A stretch of DNA of 53,007 nucleotides from an uncultured Erysipelotrichaceae bacterium (lineage in GTDB: Bacteria > Bacillota_I > Bacilli_A > Erysipelotrichales > Erysipelotrichaceae), in contig CAKUWO010000004.1 of NCBI GenBank assembly GCA_934699415.1, forward strand, positions 1 to 53,007. The letters are read 5' to 3'. The position numbers and the translations under genes are program-made. Shown here piece by piece: positions 33,756-43,400 of the stretch (positions within the stretch are counted from its first letter, which is position 1; every line of letters begins with the position of its first letter). The notes beneath the pieces are model-generated. The model made no database searches and was not told the origin of the DNA. It worked only from the letters and a program-made list of their open reading frames with translations.

Positions 33756-35519
33756 TTACTTCGCGTATTCTTTATCGTTTGCTTCTTTAAGTAAAGTTTT
33801 AATAGCTTCATCAAGCGATAAAGAAATAGATTCAGTATGACCGAAACGACGAATATTAACAGAATTATTTTCTACTTCACCATCACCAACTACAATCTCA
33901 ACTGGAATATGACGTGTCTGAGCTTCTCTAATGCGGAAACCAAGCTTTTCATTACGATCATCAACTTCAGTTCTGAAACCTACCATATGGAAAGCATTTG
34001 CTACTTTTTTAGCATATTCAGCATGTTTTTCAGGATGAACTGGAACAACAACAATCTGATGAGGTGCTAACCAAAGAGGGAAATTACCTTTTGTTTCTTC
34101 GATAAGGAAAGCAATGAAACGATCTAAAGAGCCAAGAATAGCACGGTGAATAACAACCGGTCTTTCTTTTTCACCATTTTCATTGATATAGCTAAGTTCA
34201 AATCTTACTGGTAATTGATAATCTAACTGAATAGTAGATAATGTTACATCATGGCCAATAGCTGAACGTACCTGAACATCAAGTTTTGGACCATAGAATG
34301 CAGCTTCACCTTCAGCTTCATAATAATCAAGATTTAATTCATTCATTACTTCGCGCAACTGATTTTCGCTTTCTTCCCAAAGTTCATCATTACCGAAGTA
34401 TTTTTCTTTATTTTCTTTATCTCTTAAAGAAAGACGGAAAGAATAGTTTTTAAAACCAAAGTCTTTATAAACACTTAAGATTAAAGCTACAACACTCTTA
34501 AATTCACTCTTAATCTGTTCTGGAGTGCAGAAGATATGTGAGTCATTTTGAGAGAATGCACGTGTTCTTTCAATACCAGTTAAAGCACCACTTGCTTCAA
34601 AACGGAAGTCATTAGCAATTTCAGCAATTCTAACTGGTAAATCACGATATGAATGAAGTTTATTGCGATACATCATCATATGATGAGGACAGTTCATAGG
34701 TCTTAATACATAAGCTTCGTTATCAAGTTCCATTGCCGGGAACATATCATCCTTATAATGATCCCAGTGCCCACTCTTTTTATAGAGATCTACAGTAGCA
34801 ATAGATGGTGTAAAGACATGTTGATAACCTGATTCAATTTCTTTATTCATAATATAATCAGCAAGTAATCTTCTTACAGTAAAACCATCAGGAAGATACA
34901 TTGGTAAGCCTTTACCTACAATCTCCGAGAACATGAATAAATTCATTTCTTTACCAATCTTACGATGATCTCTTTGCTTAGCATCTTCAAGAGCTAATAA
35001 ATGAGCTTGTAATTCTTCTTCAGTGTCAAAGCATACACCATAAATACGCTGTAACATCTTGTTTTTAGCATCACCCTTCCAATAAGCTCCTGATACTTTT
35101 AAGAGCTTAAAGTGTTTTAAAAGTTTAGTGCTTTCAACATGAGGACCGCGGCATAAATCAGTAAAATCACCTTGGCTGTAACAAGAAATAACAGTATTTT
35201 CTTCATCCATTCGATTAATGAGATCTAATTTATATGGATCATTTTTAAACTTTTCAAGTGCTTCTTCTTTGCTGATTTCATGACGCACAATACGTTTATC
35301 AGCTTTGGCACATTTCTTCATTTCTTTTTCAATAGCTTCAAGATCTGATTCAGAAATTACTTTATCGCCTAAATCGATATCATAATAGAACCCTTCTTCA
35401 ACTACAGGTCCTACCCAAAATTTAGCTTCTGGATAAAGATGACTTACGGCTTGTGCTAAAAGGTGTGCACAACTGTGGTTTAAAATACTTAAGTGTTCGT
35501 TTTCTTTAAAGTTAACCAT
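33756..35519 (-). CDS. thrS: Threonyl-tRNA synthetase lacking the TGS domain
   Basis: A 587-residue class II synthetase. The ATG at 35519 is preceded by GGAGGAG 6 nt upstream; longer readings run through the T-box leader. The protein begins directly in the editing domain (HLSILNHSCAHLLAQAV), so the N-terminal TGS domain of typical 640-residue ThrS is absent. Zinc ligands include the cysteine of MNCPHHMMMY; motif 2 is FRFEASGALTGIERTRAF and motif 3 is PVVIHRAILGSLDRFI. The C-terminal anticodon domain is present (VEVDDRNEKLGFRI-type). It is regulated by the T-box described separately. Confidence 0.96.
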   Translation of the reverse strand: MVNFKENEHLSILNHSCAHLLAQAVSHLYPEAKFWVGPVVEEGFYYDIDLGDKVISESDLEAIEKEMKKCAKADKRIVRHEISKEEALEKFKNDPYKLDLINRMDEENTVISCYSQGDFTDLCRGPHVESTKLLKHFKLLKVSGAYWKGDAKNKMLQRIYGVCFDTEEELQAHLLALEDAKQRDHRKIGKEMNLFMFSEIVGKGLPMYLPDGFTVRRLLADYIMNKEIESGYQHVFTPSIATVDLYKKSGHWDHYKDDMFPAMELDNEAYVLRPMNCPHHMMMYRNKLHSYRDLPVRIAEIANDFRFEASGALTGIERTRAFSQNDSHIFCTPEQIKSEFKSVVALILSVYKDFGFKNYSFRLSLRDKENKEKYFGNDELWEESENQLREVMNELNLDYYEAEGEAAFYGPKLDVQVRSAIGHDVTLSTIQLDYQLPVRFELSYINENGEKERPVVIHRAILGSLDRFIAFLIEETKGNFPLWLAPHQIVVVPVHPEKHAEYAKKVANAFHMVGFRTEVDDRNEKLGFRIREAQTRHIPVEIVVGDGEVENNSVNIRRFGHTESISLSLDEAIKTLLKEANDKEYAK

Positions 35520-35532
35520 TTTCTTCTCCTCC

Positions 35533-35729
35533 AAAAATAAAAGGTGATACCAAAGGTCGCAAGTAGCGAGGTACCACCTTATTTTTTGCTTTAATTCCTT
35601 TAACGCAGGATTACGGCTTTTATTGGAAGCACTAACAAGTGGTAACATTTAAATTTCTCTATAACCCTTTTCAGCAACCGGGTCTCTCTTTATAGTTTCA
35701 TTTAAAGTCTTGTCTTGTTTACGTTTATG
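35533..35729 (-). promoter_or_regulatory. T-box riboswitch controlling thrS
   Basis: The minus-strand leader has the T-box sequence AGGTGGTACCTCG (about 35574-35562) and a terminator formed with GGTATCACCTTTTATTTTT. Stem I closes with AACAAG/CTTGTT. Just before CTTGTT the sequence GTTACCA gives an ACC specifier at 35641-35643, a threonine codon, matching thrS. Confidence 0.9.
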
Positions 35730-35734
35730 AAATA

Positions 35735-35762
35735 ATTATATTACTTAATAATTAAATGTCAA
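35735..35762 (-). promoter_or_regulatory. thrS promoter
   Basis: TTGACA (35757-35762), 16-nt spacer, TATAAT (35735-35740) on the minus strand, immediately after the end of rny and before the T-box. Confidence 0.85.
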
Positions 35763-35764
35763 AA

Positions 35765-37312
35765 TTACTTAGCTATTTCATTAGCTCTAGTTTCACGAAT
35801 TACTGTTACTTTGATTTGACCAGGATAAGTCATCTCATTTTCGATTCTTTCCTTGATATCATGTGCAATTAATTGGCATTTTGCATCATCAACCTTTTCA
35901 GGAATAACCATAACTCTTACTTCTCTACCAGCTTGAATAGCGAATGCTTTATCAATGCCATCATAAGAAGAAGCAATCTTTTCCAAAGTTTCTAAACGAT
36001 TGATATAGTTTTCAATACCTTCATATCTTGCACCAGGTCTAGCAGCTGATAAAGTATCAGCAGCAGCTACAAGATTAGCAATAAGTGAAGTTGGTTCGAC
36101 ATCTCCATGATGTGATTCAATAGCATTGATAATTTCTTCGCTTTCACCATATTTCTTAGCTAATTTAGCACCTAATTCAACATGGGTTCCTTCTACTTCG
36201 AAGTCAACAGCTTTACCAATATCATGGAGTAAACCAGCACGCTTAGCTACTTGTTGATTTAAACCAAGCTCAGCGGCCATCATACCAGCAAAATAAGCTA
36301 CTTCCATAGAATGTTGTAAACCATTCTGGCCATAAGAATAACGATATTTAAGACGACCAACATACTTTACAAGTTCCTTGTTCATCTTACCAATCTGTAA
36401 CTTAAAGATGGCATCTTGGCCAGCCTTGAGAATAGTTTCATCAATTTCTTTAGTTGTTTTCTTTACAATTTCTTCAATGCGTCCTGGTTGAATTCGACCA
36501 TCACGAATTAAAGTTTCAAGAGAAATACGAGCAATTTCTCTTCTAATAGGATTAAAACATGAAACAGTAATTGCTTCTGGAGTATCATCAATTACAAGAT
36601 CTACACCTGTTGCTTGTTCAATAGCACGGATATTACGACCTTCACGGCCAATAATACGTCCTTTCATGTCTTCAGATGGTAATGATACTACTGATACTGT
36701 TCTTTCAATTACTTCATCCTGAGCATAACGCTGGATTGCTGTAGCAATAATCTGTTGAGCAATAGCTTGAGCTTTATCACGAGCTTCTTCTTCTTGATCT
36801 CTAATATATACTGCTACTTCATTTTCGATTTTCTTTTCAACAATGCTTAAAAGTTCTTTTTTAGCATCTTCTTTAGTCATATTAGAAACTTGTTCTAATA
36901 AAACAACTTCACTGTCAATTTTAGCTTGCAGCTCTTCTTCCATTTTATTTAGATTAGCAGCTTTTTTATCTGCTTCATTGAGTTTGTCATCGAGCTTCAA
37001 CTCTTTCTCTTTTAAAGTTTCTTCACGGAAATCTAAAGAATCTTCACGTCTTAAGAGTTTGTTTTCAAGATTTTGTACTTCATTGCGCTGTTCTTTAATT
37101 TCTTTTTCAGCTTGAAGTTTTAAATCATAAGCTTGTGTTTTACCATCAAGAGTAGCTTGTTTGATAATATTTTTAGCACTCTGGTTAGCTTCATCAACGA
37201 TGGCTTTAGCTTTTTGTTTACCTCGATACAATCCAATCTGGGTTAAGATAAGCATTAAAATAATGCCACCCAAAAGACCAAATAGAACGGAAATAAAGTC
37301 TATACTTGGCAT
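35765..37312 (-). CDS. rny: Ribonuclease Y
   Basis: A 515-residue membrane-anchored endoribonuclease that starts mRNA decay in Firmicutes. It has one N-terminal membrane helix (about 5-25), a long charged coiled coil (30-200), a KH RNA-binding domain (GRIIGREGRNIRAIEQATGV, about 220-240) and an HD phosphohydrolase domain with the metal motif LLHDIGKAVD near 365. AGGAGG lies 8 nt before the ATG. It lies downstream of recA, as in Bacillus, separated by a terminator and its own extended -10 (TTGATAAAAT). With an RNase J2-like protein in the window, the decay machinery is of Bacillus type. Confidence 0.96.
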   Translation of the reverse strand: MPSIDFISVLFGLLGGIILMLILTQIGLYRGKQKAKAIVDEANQSAKNIIKQATLDGKTQAYDLKLQAEKEIKEQRNEVQNLENKLLRREDSLDFREETLKEKELKLDDKLNEADKKAANLNKMEEELQAKIDSEVVLLEQVSNMTKEDAKKELLSIVEKKIENEVAVYIRDQEEEARDKAQAIAQQIIATAIQRYAQDEVIERTVSVVSLPSEDMKGRIIGREGRNIRAIEQATGVDLVIDDTPEAITVSCFNPIRREIARISLETLIRDGRIQPGRIEEIVKKTTKEIDETILKAGQDAIFKLQIGKMNKELVKYVGRLKYRYSYGQNGLQHSMEVAYFAGMMAAELGLNQQVAKRAGLLHDIGKAVDFEVEGTHVELGAKLAKKYGESEEIINAIESHHGDVEPTSLIANLVAAADTLSAARPGARYEGIENYINRLETLEKIASSYDGIDKAFAIQAGREVRVMVIPEKVDDAKCQLIAHDIKERIENEMTYPGQIKVTVIRETRANEIAK

Positions 37313-37390
37313 ACTTTACCTCCTCAGTTGGGAATAAGACAATATCCCTATTTAACATTTTATCAATTATCTTGCTTTGTGACCAGTAAA

Positions 37391-37411
37391 AAGAAGAGCT
37401 TAGCTCTTCTC
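37391..37411 (-). terminator. Terminator of recA
   Basis: AGAAGAGC-TAA-GCTCTTCT followed by TTTT on the minus strand, ending the pgsA-recA unit. Confidence 0.85.
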
Positions 37412-38427
37412 TATAAGTTAGTTTTTGGCAAAATAGCTTCCCTTACTGCATCCGAAATCTCTTTATCTAAATCAGGATTGGCAATTAAATAAGCTCTAAC
37501 AGCTTGTTGTCCTTGACCAATCTTTTCGCCTTTATAAGAATACCAAGCACCTGCTTTTTCGATAATGCCTAAATCACTAGCTAAAGAAATAATTTCCGAT
37601 AGATGAGAAATACCTTCACCATAATAAATTTCTACTTGTGTTACTTTAAATGGTGGAGCTACTTTATTCTTTACTACTTTAACATTTACTTTATTGCCAA
37701 CAATATCAGTGCCATTTTTGATAGCTTCTGATTTACGTACTTCAACGCGAATTGTTGAATAGAATTTTAAAGCACGACCACCAGTTGTAACTTCAGGGTT
37801 ACCATAAACGACCCCAACTTTTTCTCTTAATTGGTTAATGAAAATAGCTGTACAGTTATTACCTGAAATTGCACCTGCTAATTTACGCATTGCTTTTGAC
37901 ATTAAACGTGCATGTAAACCAACATTTGAATCACCCATTTCACCATCAAGTTCAGCTTGTGGAACAAGGGCTGCAACCGAGTCAACAACGATAATATCAA
38001 TTGCTCCTGATTTGATTAATAATTCAGCAATTTCTAAAGCTTGTTCACCTGAATCAGGCTGTGAAAGAATCAAATCATCAATGTCAACACCAAGTGCTTT
38101 AGCATATACTGGATCTATTGCATGCTCAGCATCAATAAAAGCGGCTTTGCCACCATCTTTTTGACATGAAGCAATCGCATGTAATGCAAGGGTTGTCTTA
38201 CCTGAACTTTCAGGGCCAAAAATTTCAACAATTCTTCCTCGTGGAAAACCACCAACTCCAAGACATGCATCAATAGCTAAAGATCCCGATGAAATGGCGT
38301 CAACATCAACACGAGTCTGTTCTCCAAGACGCATAACAGATCCTTTACCATATTGTTTTATGATTTGTTTTAAAGCATCATCAAGAAGCTGTTCTTTGCC
38401 TTCTGCTTTATTTTTTTCTTGTGCCAT
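37411..38427 (-). CDS. recA: Recombinase RecA
   Basis: A 338-residue strand-exchange protein and SOS coprotease. Walker A is GPESSGKTTLALH near residue 66; Walker B IIVVDSVAALVP; L2 loop FINQLREKVGVVYGNPEVTTGG. The C-terminal domain is short and not strongly acidic. AGGAGG precedes the ATG by 6 nt. It follows pgsA by 42 bp; the intervening cinA found in Bacillus is missing. No clear SOS box (GAAC-N4-GTTC) is seen in the short spacer. Confidence 0.99.
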   Translation of the reverse strand: MAQEKNKAEGKEQLLDDALKQIIKQYGKGSVMRLGEQTRVDVDAISSGSLAIDACLGVGGFPRGRIVEIFGPESSGKTTLALHAIASCQKDGGKAAFIDAEHAIDPVYAKALGVDIDDLILSQPDSGEQALEIAELLIKSGAIDIIVVDSVAALVPQAELDGEMGDSNVGLHARLMSKAMRKLAGAISGNNCTAIFINQLREKVGVVYGNPEVTTGGRALKFYSTIRVEVRKSEAIKNGTDIVGNKVNVKVVKNKVAPPFKVTQVEIYYGEGISHLSEIISLASDLGIIEKAGAWYSYKGEKIGQGQQAVRAYLIANPDLDKEISDAVREAILPKTNL

Positions 38428-38469
38428 ATTTTCCTCCTAATATGTAATTGGATATTAAAATAAAAAATC

Positions 38470-39063
38470 CTACATTGATTCGAAAATAAAATCATGTACC
38501 TGCATAAAGTATGAATAGCCAGAAGCAGCAGATACAATTGCAGCTAACCAAATTAAAACAGTAGATACTGGAATACTATAAAGTTCAAATGGCAAATTGT
38601 TTAATAATGTAAAGATTAAAGCAAACATTTGTAATACGGTTTTTGTTTTGCCAAGGTAACCAGCAGCAATAACAACACCATTTCGTGAAGCAATCATGCG
38701 ACATCCATCAACAATAGTATCTCTTGACAACATAATAAATACCGGAACTGCTGGAAGCATGCCATCAATTGCTAAAAATAACATCATAGTATTGCATAAT
38801 AATTTATCAGCTATTGGATCAGCAAACTTACCAAAAGTTGTAACTAAATTTCTTTTGCGAGCAATATTTCCATCTAAGAAATCAGTAAAACTTGCAAAAG
38901 CAAATATTCCTAATGCTATAAGATTTAAAAGTGGTAATGTTACATGGCCAATATGATATGTAGGTAAAACAATGCCAAATTGAGCATACGGAAAGATCCA
39001 TACCAGTGCTAGTACCGGTACTAAAGCAATTCTTAATACGGTTAATTTGTTTGGTAAATTCAT
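38470..39063 (-). CDS. pgsA: CDP-diacylglycerol-glycerol-3-phosphate 3-phosphatidyltransferase
   Basis: A 197-residue integral membrane enzyme making phosphatidylglycerol phosphate, the committed step to anionic phospholipids. The CDP-alcohol phosphotransferase motif is complete: DFLDGNIARKRNLVTTFGKF then ADPIADK (residues about 60-88), with all conserved D/G/A/R residues. About five to six membrane helices are predicted. TAGGAG lies about 9 nt before the ATG. An extended -10 (TGCTAAAAT, 39090-39098) lies just upstream, after the rnpB terminator. Confidence 0.95.
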   Translation of the reverse strand: MNLPNKLTVLRIALVPVLALVWIFPYAQFGIVLPTYHIGHVTLPLLNLIALGIFAFASFTDFLDGNIARKRNLVTTFGKFADPIADKLLCNTMMLFLAIDGMLPAVPVFIMLSRDTIVDGCRMIASRNGVVIAAGYLGKTKTVLQMFALIFTLLNNLPFELYSIPVSTVLIWLAAIVSAASGYSYFMQVHDFIFESM

Positions 39064-39111
39064 TTTTATAATCTCCTAAAGACTAATCTATTTTAGCATA
39101 AAAACCCACAT

Positions 39112-39135
39112 AAAAAGGGCTTAAAGCCCTTTTTT
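39112..39135 (-). terminator. Terminator of rnpB
   Basis: AAAAAGGGC-TTTAA-GCCCTTTTT on the minus strand, immediately after the RNase P RNA 3' end. Confidence 0.92.
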
Positions 39136-39136
39136 C

Positions 39137-39479
39137 CGATACACTTCGTAAGCCATGTTCTGTACCTATCAGGTGACAATCATTTATCTGCATCTAAGAT
39201 GCCTTTGCTTTGCTTGGTTTCGCATTACAAAGTTCCCCTACCAATTTTGGGTTTCTCGCTCATGGGGTTTATCACGTTCCACTCCTGTTGTTTCCAACAG
39301 TCTCGTCACTTTGACACTTTTACAGGCTCATTCCATAGTTACCCTTAGGAACTACACCAGCCGTCAGGTTCGGACCTGCCTAAGCTTATTTTTTCACTTA
39401 GCATGAAACACTACATCCATCACAGGATGTGCGAGCATGGACTTTCCTCTACCTATAAAGGCAGCGATTGTCTGAAGTG
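39137..39479 (-). ncRNA. rnpB: RNase P RNA, Bacillus type (class B)
   Basis: On the minus strand the RNA opens with CACTTC, which pairs with GAAGTG at the 3' end (P1). The conserved core elements AGAGGAAAGTCCATGCTCGC near the 5' end and ACAGAACATGGCTTACGAA near the 3' end are diagnostic of RNase P RNA. The length of about 343 nt fits. TATAAT (39482-39487) lies immediately upstream. The position after gpsB is conserved in Firmicutes. Confidence 0.96.
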
Positions 39480-39489
39480 CAATTATATT

Positions 39490-39804
39490 TTATTTCTTAT
39501 AGACTTCTTCTTCAAGACGACTTACACGTTTTAATAAATCAACCGAAGAATAAACCGTAGTATTTGTTAAATCTACTACTTTTTGTTTTGCTTCAAGTTC
39601 TAAATTAGCTTGTTTAAGTTTTTCATTTTCTTCCTTTAATGAAGCGATATAATCATTTAATTCTTCAATATTCGCATCATAAGCTTGATAGTCTTCTAAG
39701 ATTAGATCGAGATAACTATCTACTTCATTAGCTGAATAACCCTTGAAATCTGTATTAAAGCTCTTATCAAAAATATCACATGCTGTTAAGTTAATTTTTT
39801 CCAT
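39490..39804 (-). CDS. gpsB: Cell division regulator GpsB
   Basis: A 104-residue DivIVA-family cytosolic protein that shuttles class A PBPs between septum and side wall. The N-terminal lipid/PBP-binding domain has FNTDFKGYSANEVDSYLDL (residues 17-35), followed by a coiled coil (about 40-75) and a short C-terminal helix (RVSRLEEEVYKK). GAGGAG lies 8 nt before the ATG. It is divergent from recU and the class A PBP gene, a natural partner (family knowledge). Confidence 0.93.
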   Translation of the reverse strand: MEKINLTACDIFDKSFNTDFKGYSANEVDSYLDLILEDYQAYDANIEELNDYIASLKEENEKLKQANLELEAKQKVVDLTNTTVYSSVDLLKRVSRLEEEVYKK

Positions 39805-39822
39805 AGTAATTCTCCTCTTATT

Positions 39823-39851
39823 ATTCTAGGACAGTTTACAACCGTTTACAA
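39823..39851 (-). promoter_or_regulatory. gpsB promoter
   Basis: TTGTAA (39846-39851), 17-nt spacer, TAGAAT (39823-39828) on the minus strand. Confidence 0.7.
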
Positions 39852-39859
39852 GTTTACTA
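39834..39859 (+). repeat. Three tandem GTTTACAA-type repeats in the gpsB/recU intergenic region
   Basis: GTTTACAACC, GTTTACAA and GTTTACTA follow one another directly at 39834-39859, overlapping the gpsB promoter. They may be regulator sites; no known regulator is assigned. Confidence 0.55.
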
Positions 39860-39901
39860 GAAATATAAACCCTATTCTTTTATAATAATGAAAGGTGAGC
39901 A

Positions 39902-40474
39902 ATGAAATATCCAAATTCTAACAAAACTTATCAAAAGGAAGCCATACACAATACATCAAGGCGTGGTATGTCTTTTGAAAACGATATAAATCAAAGCAAT
40001 TTATATTATCTGCAAGAAGATATTGCTGTAATTCATAAAAAGCCTACTCCGGTAACAATTGTAAAAGTTGATTATCCGCGAAGATCTGCTGCTAAAATTA
40101 CAGAAGCTTACTTTAAATTGCCAAGTACAACCGATTATAATGGCATATATAAAGGAAGATATATTGATTTTGAAGCTAAAGAATGTCATTCCCAAGTATC
40201 ATTCCCCTTCACATCAATTCATCCCCATCAAATAGTCCATTTAAGATCTATTTTAAGACATAAAGGTATTGCTTTTCTCTTAATTAGAATGGTTGAATTT
40301 GGTGAAGATTATCTCATTTATGCGGACCGTTTCTTAAAATTTTATGATGAAGAAGCAAGAAAGTCTTTGCCTTATGAATGGATTAAAGAAAATGGTTATC
40401 TCATTCCATCTACTTATCGAGCACCTGTCGATTATCTAACTGTCCTTGAAAAGACTTCGAATATAGGAGATTAA
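39902..40474 (+). CDS. recU: Holliday junction resolvase RecU
   Basis: A 190-residue Firmicute-specific resolvase that cleaves four-way junctions and modulates RecA. RRGMSFENDINQSN is the N-terminal signature. The metal-binding nuclease core has STTDYNGIYKGRYIDFEAKE (about residues 79-98) and the HPHQIVHL segment. AAGGTGAG lies 3-4 nt before the ATG and TATAAT about 15 nt before that. It is followed after one base by the class A PBP gene, a conserved recU-ponA pairing. Confidence 0.95.
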   Translation: MKYPNSNKTYQKEAIHNTSRRGMSFENDINQSNLYYLQEDIAVIHKKPTPVTIVKVDYPRRSAAKITEAYFKLPSTTDYNGIYKGRYIDFEAKECHSQVSFPFTSIHPHQIVHLRSILRHKGIAFLLIRMVEFGEDYLIYADRFLKFYDEEARKSLPYEWIKENGYLIPSTYRAPVDYLTVLEKTSNIGD

Positions 40475-40475
40475 T

Positions 40476-43400
40476 ATGACCGAAACTAAACCTAAAAAAG
40501 TCAAAAGAAAGCTCAGCAAGTTAAATATTCTCACTTTAGTTGTAGCAACCATTGCTACCATTGAAGTTATTGGGTTACTTGTTGGGGGAACAGGATTATT
40601 ATTTTTCTTAAAAGATAAGCCTGCTGTTACCATTGACAAATTTGAAAGCACACAATCAAGTGTTGTTTATGATGTTAATGGTGAAGTTGTCGCCGAACTT
40701 GGTATGACAATTAGAGACAATATCACTTATGATGAAATTCCTACATCTTTAATTGATGCCTTTGTTGCTGTTGAAGACTCACGTTATTTCACCCATAACG
40801 GATTTGATATTTCTCGTTTCACTATGGCAATGCTTAAAAATTTACGCTCATTGTCATTCTCACAAGGTGGTTCTACTTTCACCATGCAGCTTGTTAAAAA
40901 TACTTACTTCGTAGATGATGAAGCAGGTATCAATGCTCCTAAAAAGATTTCTCGTAAGGTACAAGAAATCGTCATGGCAACTGAACTTGAAAGAATTTCA
41001 AATAAAAAAACCATCTTTGAATTCTATCTTAATAAATTAAACTTTGGTGGTAATCGTAATATTCGTGGTGTTGAAAAAGCAGCTAACTATTACTTTGGTA
41101 AGAGTGTAACTGATCTTAACCTTGATGAATCAGCCATGTTAGCCGGTGTTATCAACGCTCCTAATGCTTTTAACCCTTTCAAAAATCTTACTAAAGCTAC
41201 TAAAAGACGTAATGAAGTGCTTTATCAGATGTATAACCATGGTTATATTACTGAAGCAGAATATAAGCTCGCTAAAACAGTCAAAGTTGAGGACTTATTA
41301 GTAGACGAAAGTGGTCGTGTTAACCACGGAACTTCAAGCTCATACCAAGCTTATATTGATGCTGTAGTATCTGAAATTGCTGAAATTACCAATGCTGATC
41401 CATATACTACGCCTATGAAAATTTATACCTATATGGATCAAGACGTTCAAAAGGTGATGGATACTATCCAAAATGGTGAACATGAAGATGTAACCTTCCC
41501 TGATGAATGGATTGAAACAGCTTCCATCTCAGTTAATAATAAAACCGGCGCTGTCAATGCTATTTTAGGTGGAAGAAACTATGCAGGTGGCGGCAAGTTA
41601 TTGCTTAACCATGCAATAGACCAATATAAACAACCTGGTTCTTCTATTAAACCAATTGTGGACTATGCTCCAGCATTTGAACATCTTGGATGGAGTACAA
41701 GCCATGTCTTAACCGATAAACCAATTGCTTATCCTGGCACTAGCCTTGTTATTCATAATGCTAATGGTAAATGGGCTGGCCAAGTTACTTTAAAAGATGC
41801 TGTCGGTAACTCTCTTAACACAACTGCTATTCAAGCTCTTGAACAAGTAATTGAAAAAACATCAACAGCTGAAGTTGTTGAATATCTTAACAAAATGGGT
41901 TTTGATCAGGTAACGTCTAAGAATTTCAATATTCAATATGGTATTGGTGGCGGTGAGTTCACTATTTCCACTCTCCAATTAGCTGGCGCTCAAGCAGCAT
42001 TGCTCAATGGAGGCCAATATATCAAGCCACATACTATTTCTCGTGTTGAATTTTTAGATGGAAAAAATCCAATCAATCCAATTTATGAGCCTGTACAAGC
42101 TATCTCATCACAAGCTTCTTACTTAACATCAACCATCCTCTACAATAACGTTTATGGTGGTTATGCTAACTTGATGCAGATTCTTAAAGATAGTTATCTA
42201 GTATATGCTAAAACAGGTACTACCGACTGGGGTAACTCTGGTACATCTTATGGTATTCCTGTAGGCTCAATTAAAGATGCTTGGATGGTTGCTTCAACAA
42301 GTGATTATACTGTCGCTACCTGGCTTGGCTATGAAAAAGCAAGCAAAGATAAACAATCATATATTAAAATGGGTGATTATCTTAAAAATATTCAAGGACA
42401 TATCACTAATGCTGTTCTTGATGCCAATGTTGAATTACATGGTAAACCAGCCGAAGTTACAAAACCTGATGGTATTTCATCAATTACACATATCTTAGGC
42501 ACATTCCCATATGCTAAAACAATTGATGGTATGGATGAACAATATGTCACTACTGGTTTAATCAAAACTGATGCTGTGCAACTTGTAGATCCACAAACAT
42601 CTACTGTTGAACCACTTGATGAATCAAAGATTGAAAAAATTGAATTAATTAATGGCGAAATTACCATTAATTGGCCAACATATCCTGATGCTGATAAATT
42701 ATCGGTAGCTAGTGAAGAAATGGATATCTCTTTAAAGAGATCTGATGGTTCAACTATCATCTCTGCAACAGGTAAACGTTTATTTGATTATTCATGGGTA
42801 TTTGGTGCTATTCGTTATAAAGCTGATGTATCAGTCAATGGTGAAAATGTTTTAAGTGTTACAAGCGATTCCAATAAGACAACAAAACCAATTAATGCTA
42901 AACCTGGTGACAATATTAAAGTTTGCCTCTATTATGCTTATGATAAAAAATCAGATGTTAAGTCAAATAGTGTATGTAAAGATTACACACTTAAGAATGA
43001 AGAGGTATCATTACAACTTCCTGGAAATGGAATGACAAAAGAAAACATTGCCCTTCACTTACCATTTGTAAACAACAAGATGAAAGTCACATTTGAAGAA
43101 ATTCCTACAACTGATGCTTCAAAATTCAATACTTACTATTTCACATTTAAAAACAAAGATTATAATCCGGGAGATATAATCAGCAATGTATATCAAAGTG
43201 AAATCTATGGTGCAGAAATCATTTGTAAATGGTATGCAGCACCAGCAAGAAAAATAGTTATTGCGCATCGTGGTACTTCAGATTGTAAACCTGGAGGAAG
43301 TGTTAAGTTTGAATATAACATCACAGGTGACTTACCGGGAGATGATAATTCAGTATTATGGTCTATCACAAGTGATGCCAATATCACTATTGATGAAAAT

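Noticed and set aside
35520..35648. N-terminal extension of ThrS of 43 residues
   Set aside because: It is the T-box antiterminator region read as protein; the ribosome site precedes the ATG at 35519.
36843..37115. Plus-strand serine-rich frame of 90 codons inside rny
   Set aside because: It is the antisense reading of the rny coiled-coil codons; serine/leucine bias, no ribosome site and a strong gene on the other strand.
37838..38164. Plus-strand frame of 108 codons inside recA
   Set aside because: Antisense shadow of a highly conserved gene with no ribosome site.
38428..38469. LexA/SOS box before recA
   Set aside because: No GAAC-N4-GTTC-like palindrome is present in the spacer; control may lie upstream of pgsA.
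42392..42760. Minus-strand frame of 122 codons inside the class A PBP gene
   Set aside because: Antisense shadow, no ribosome site.
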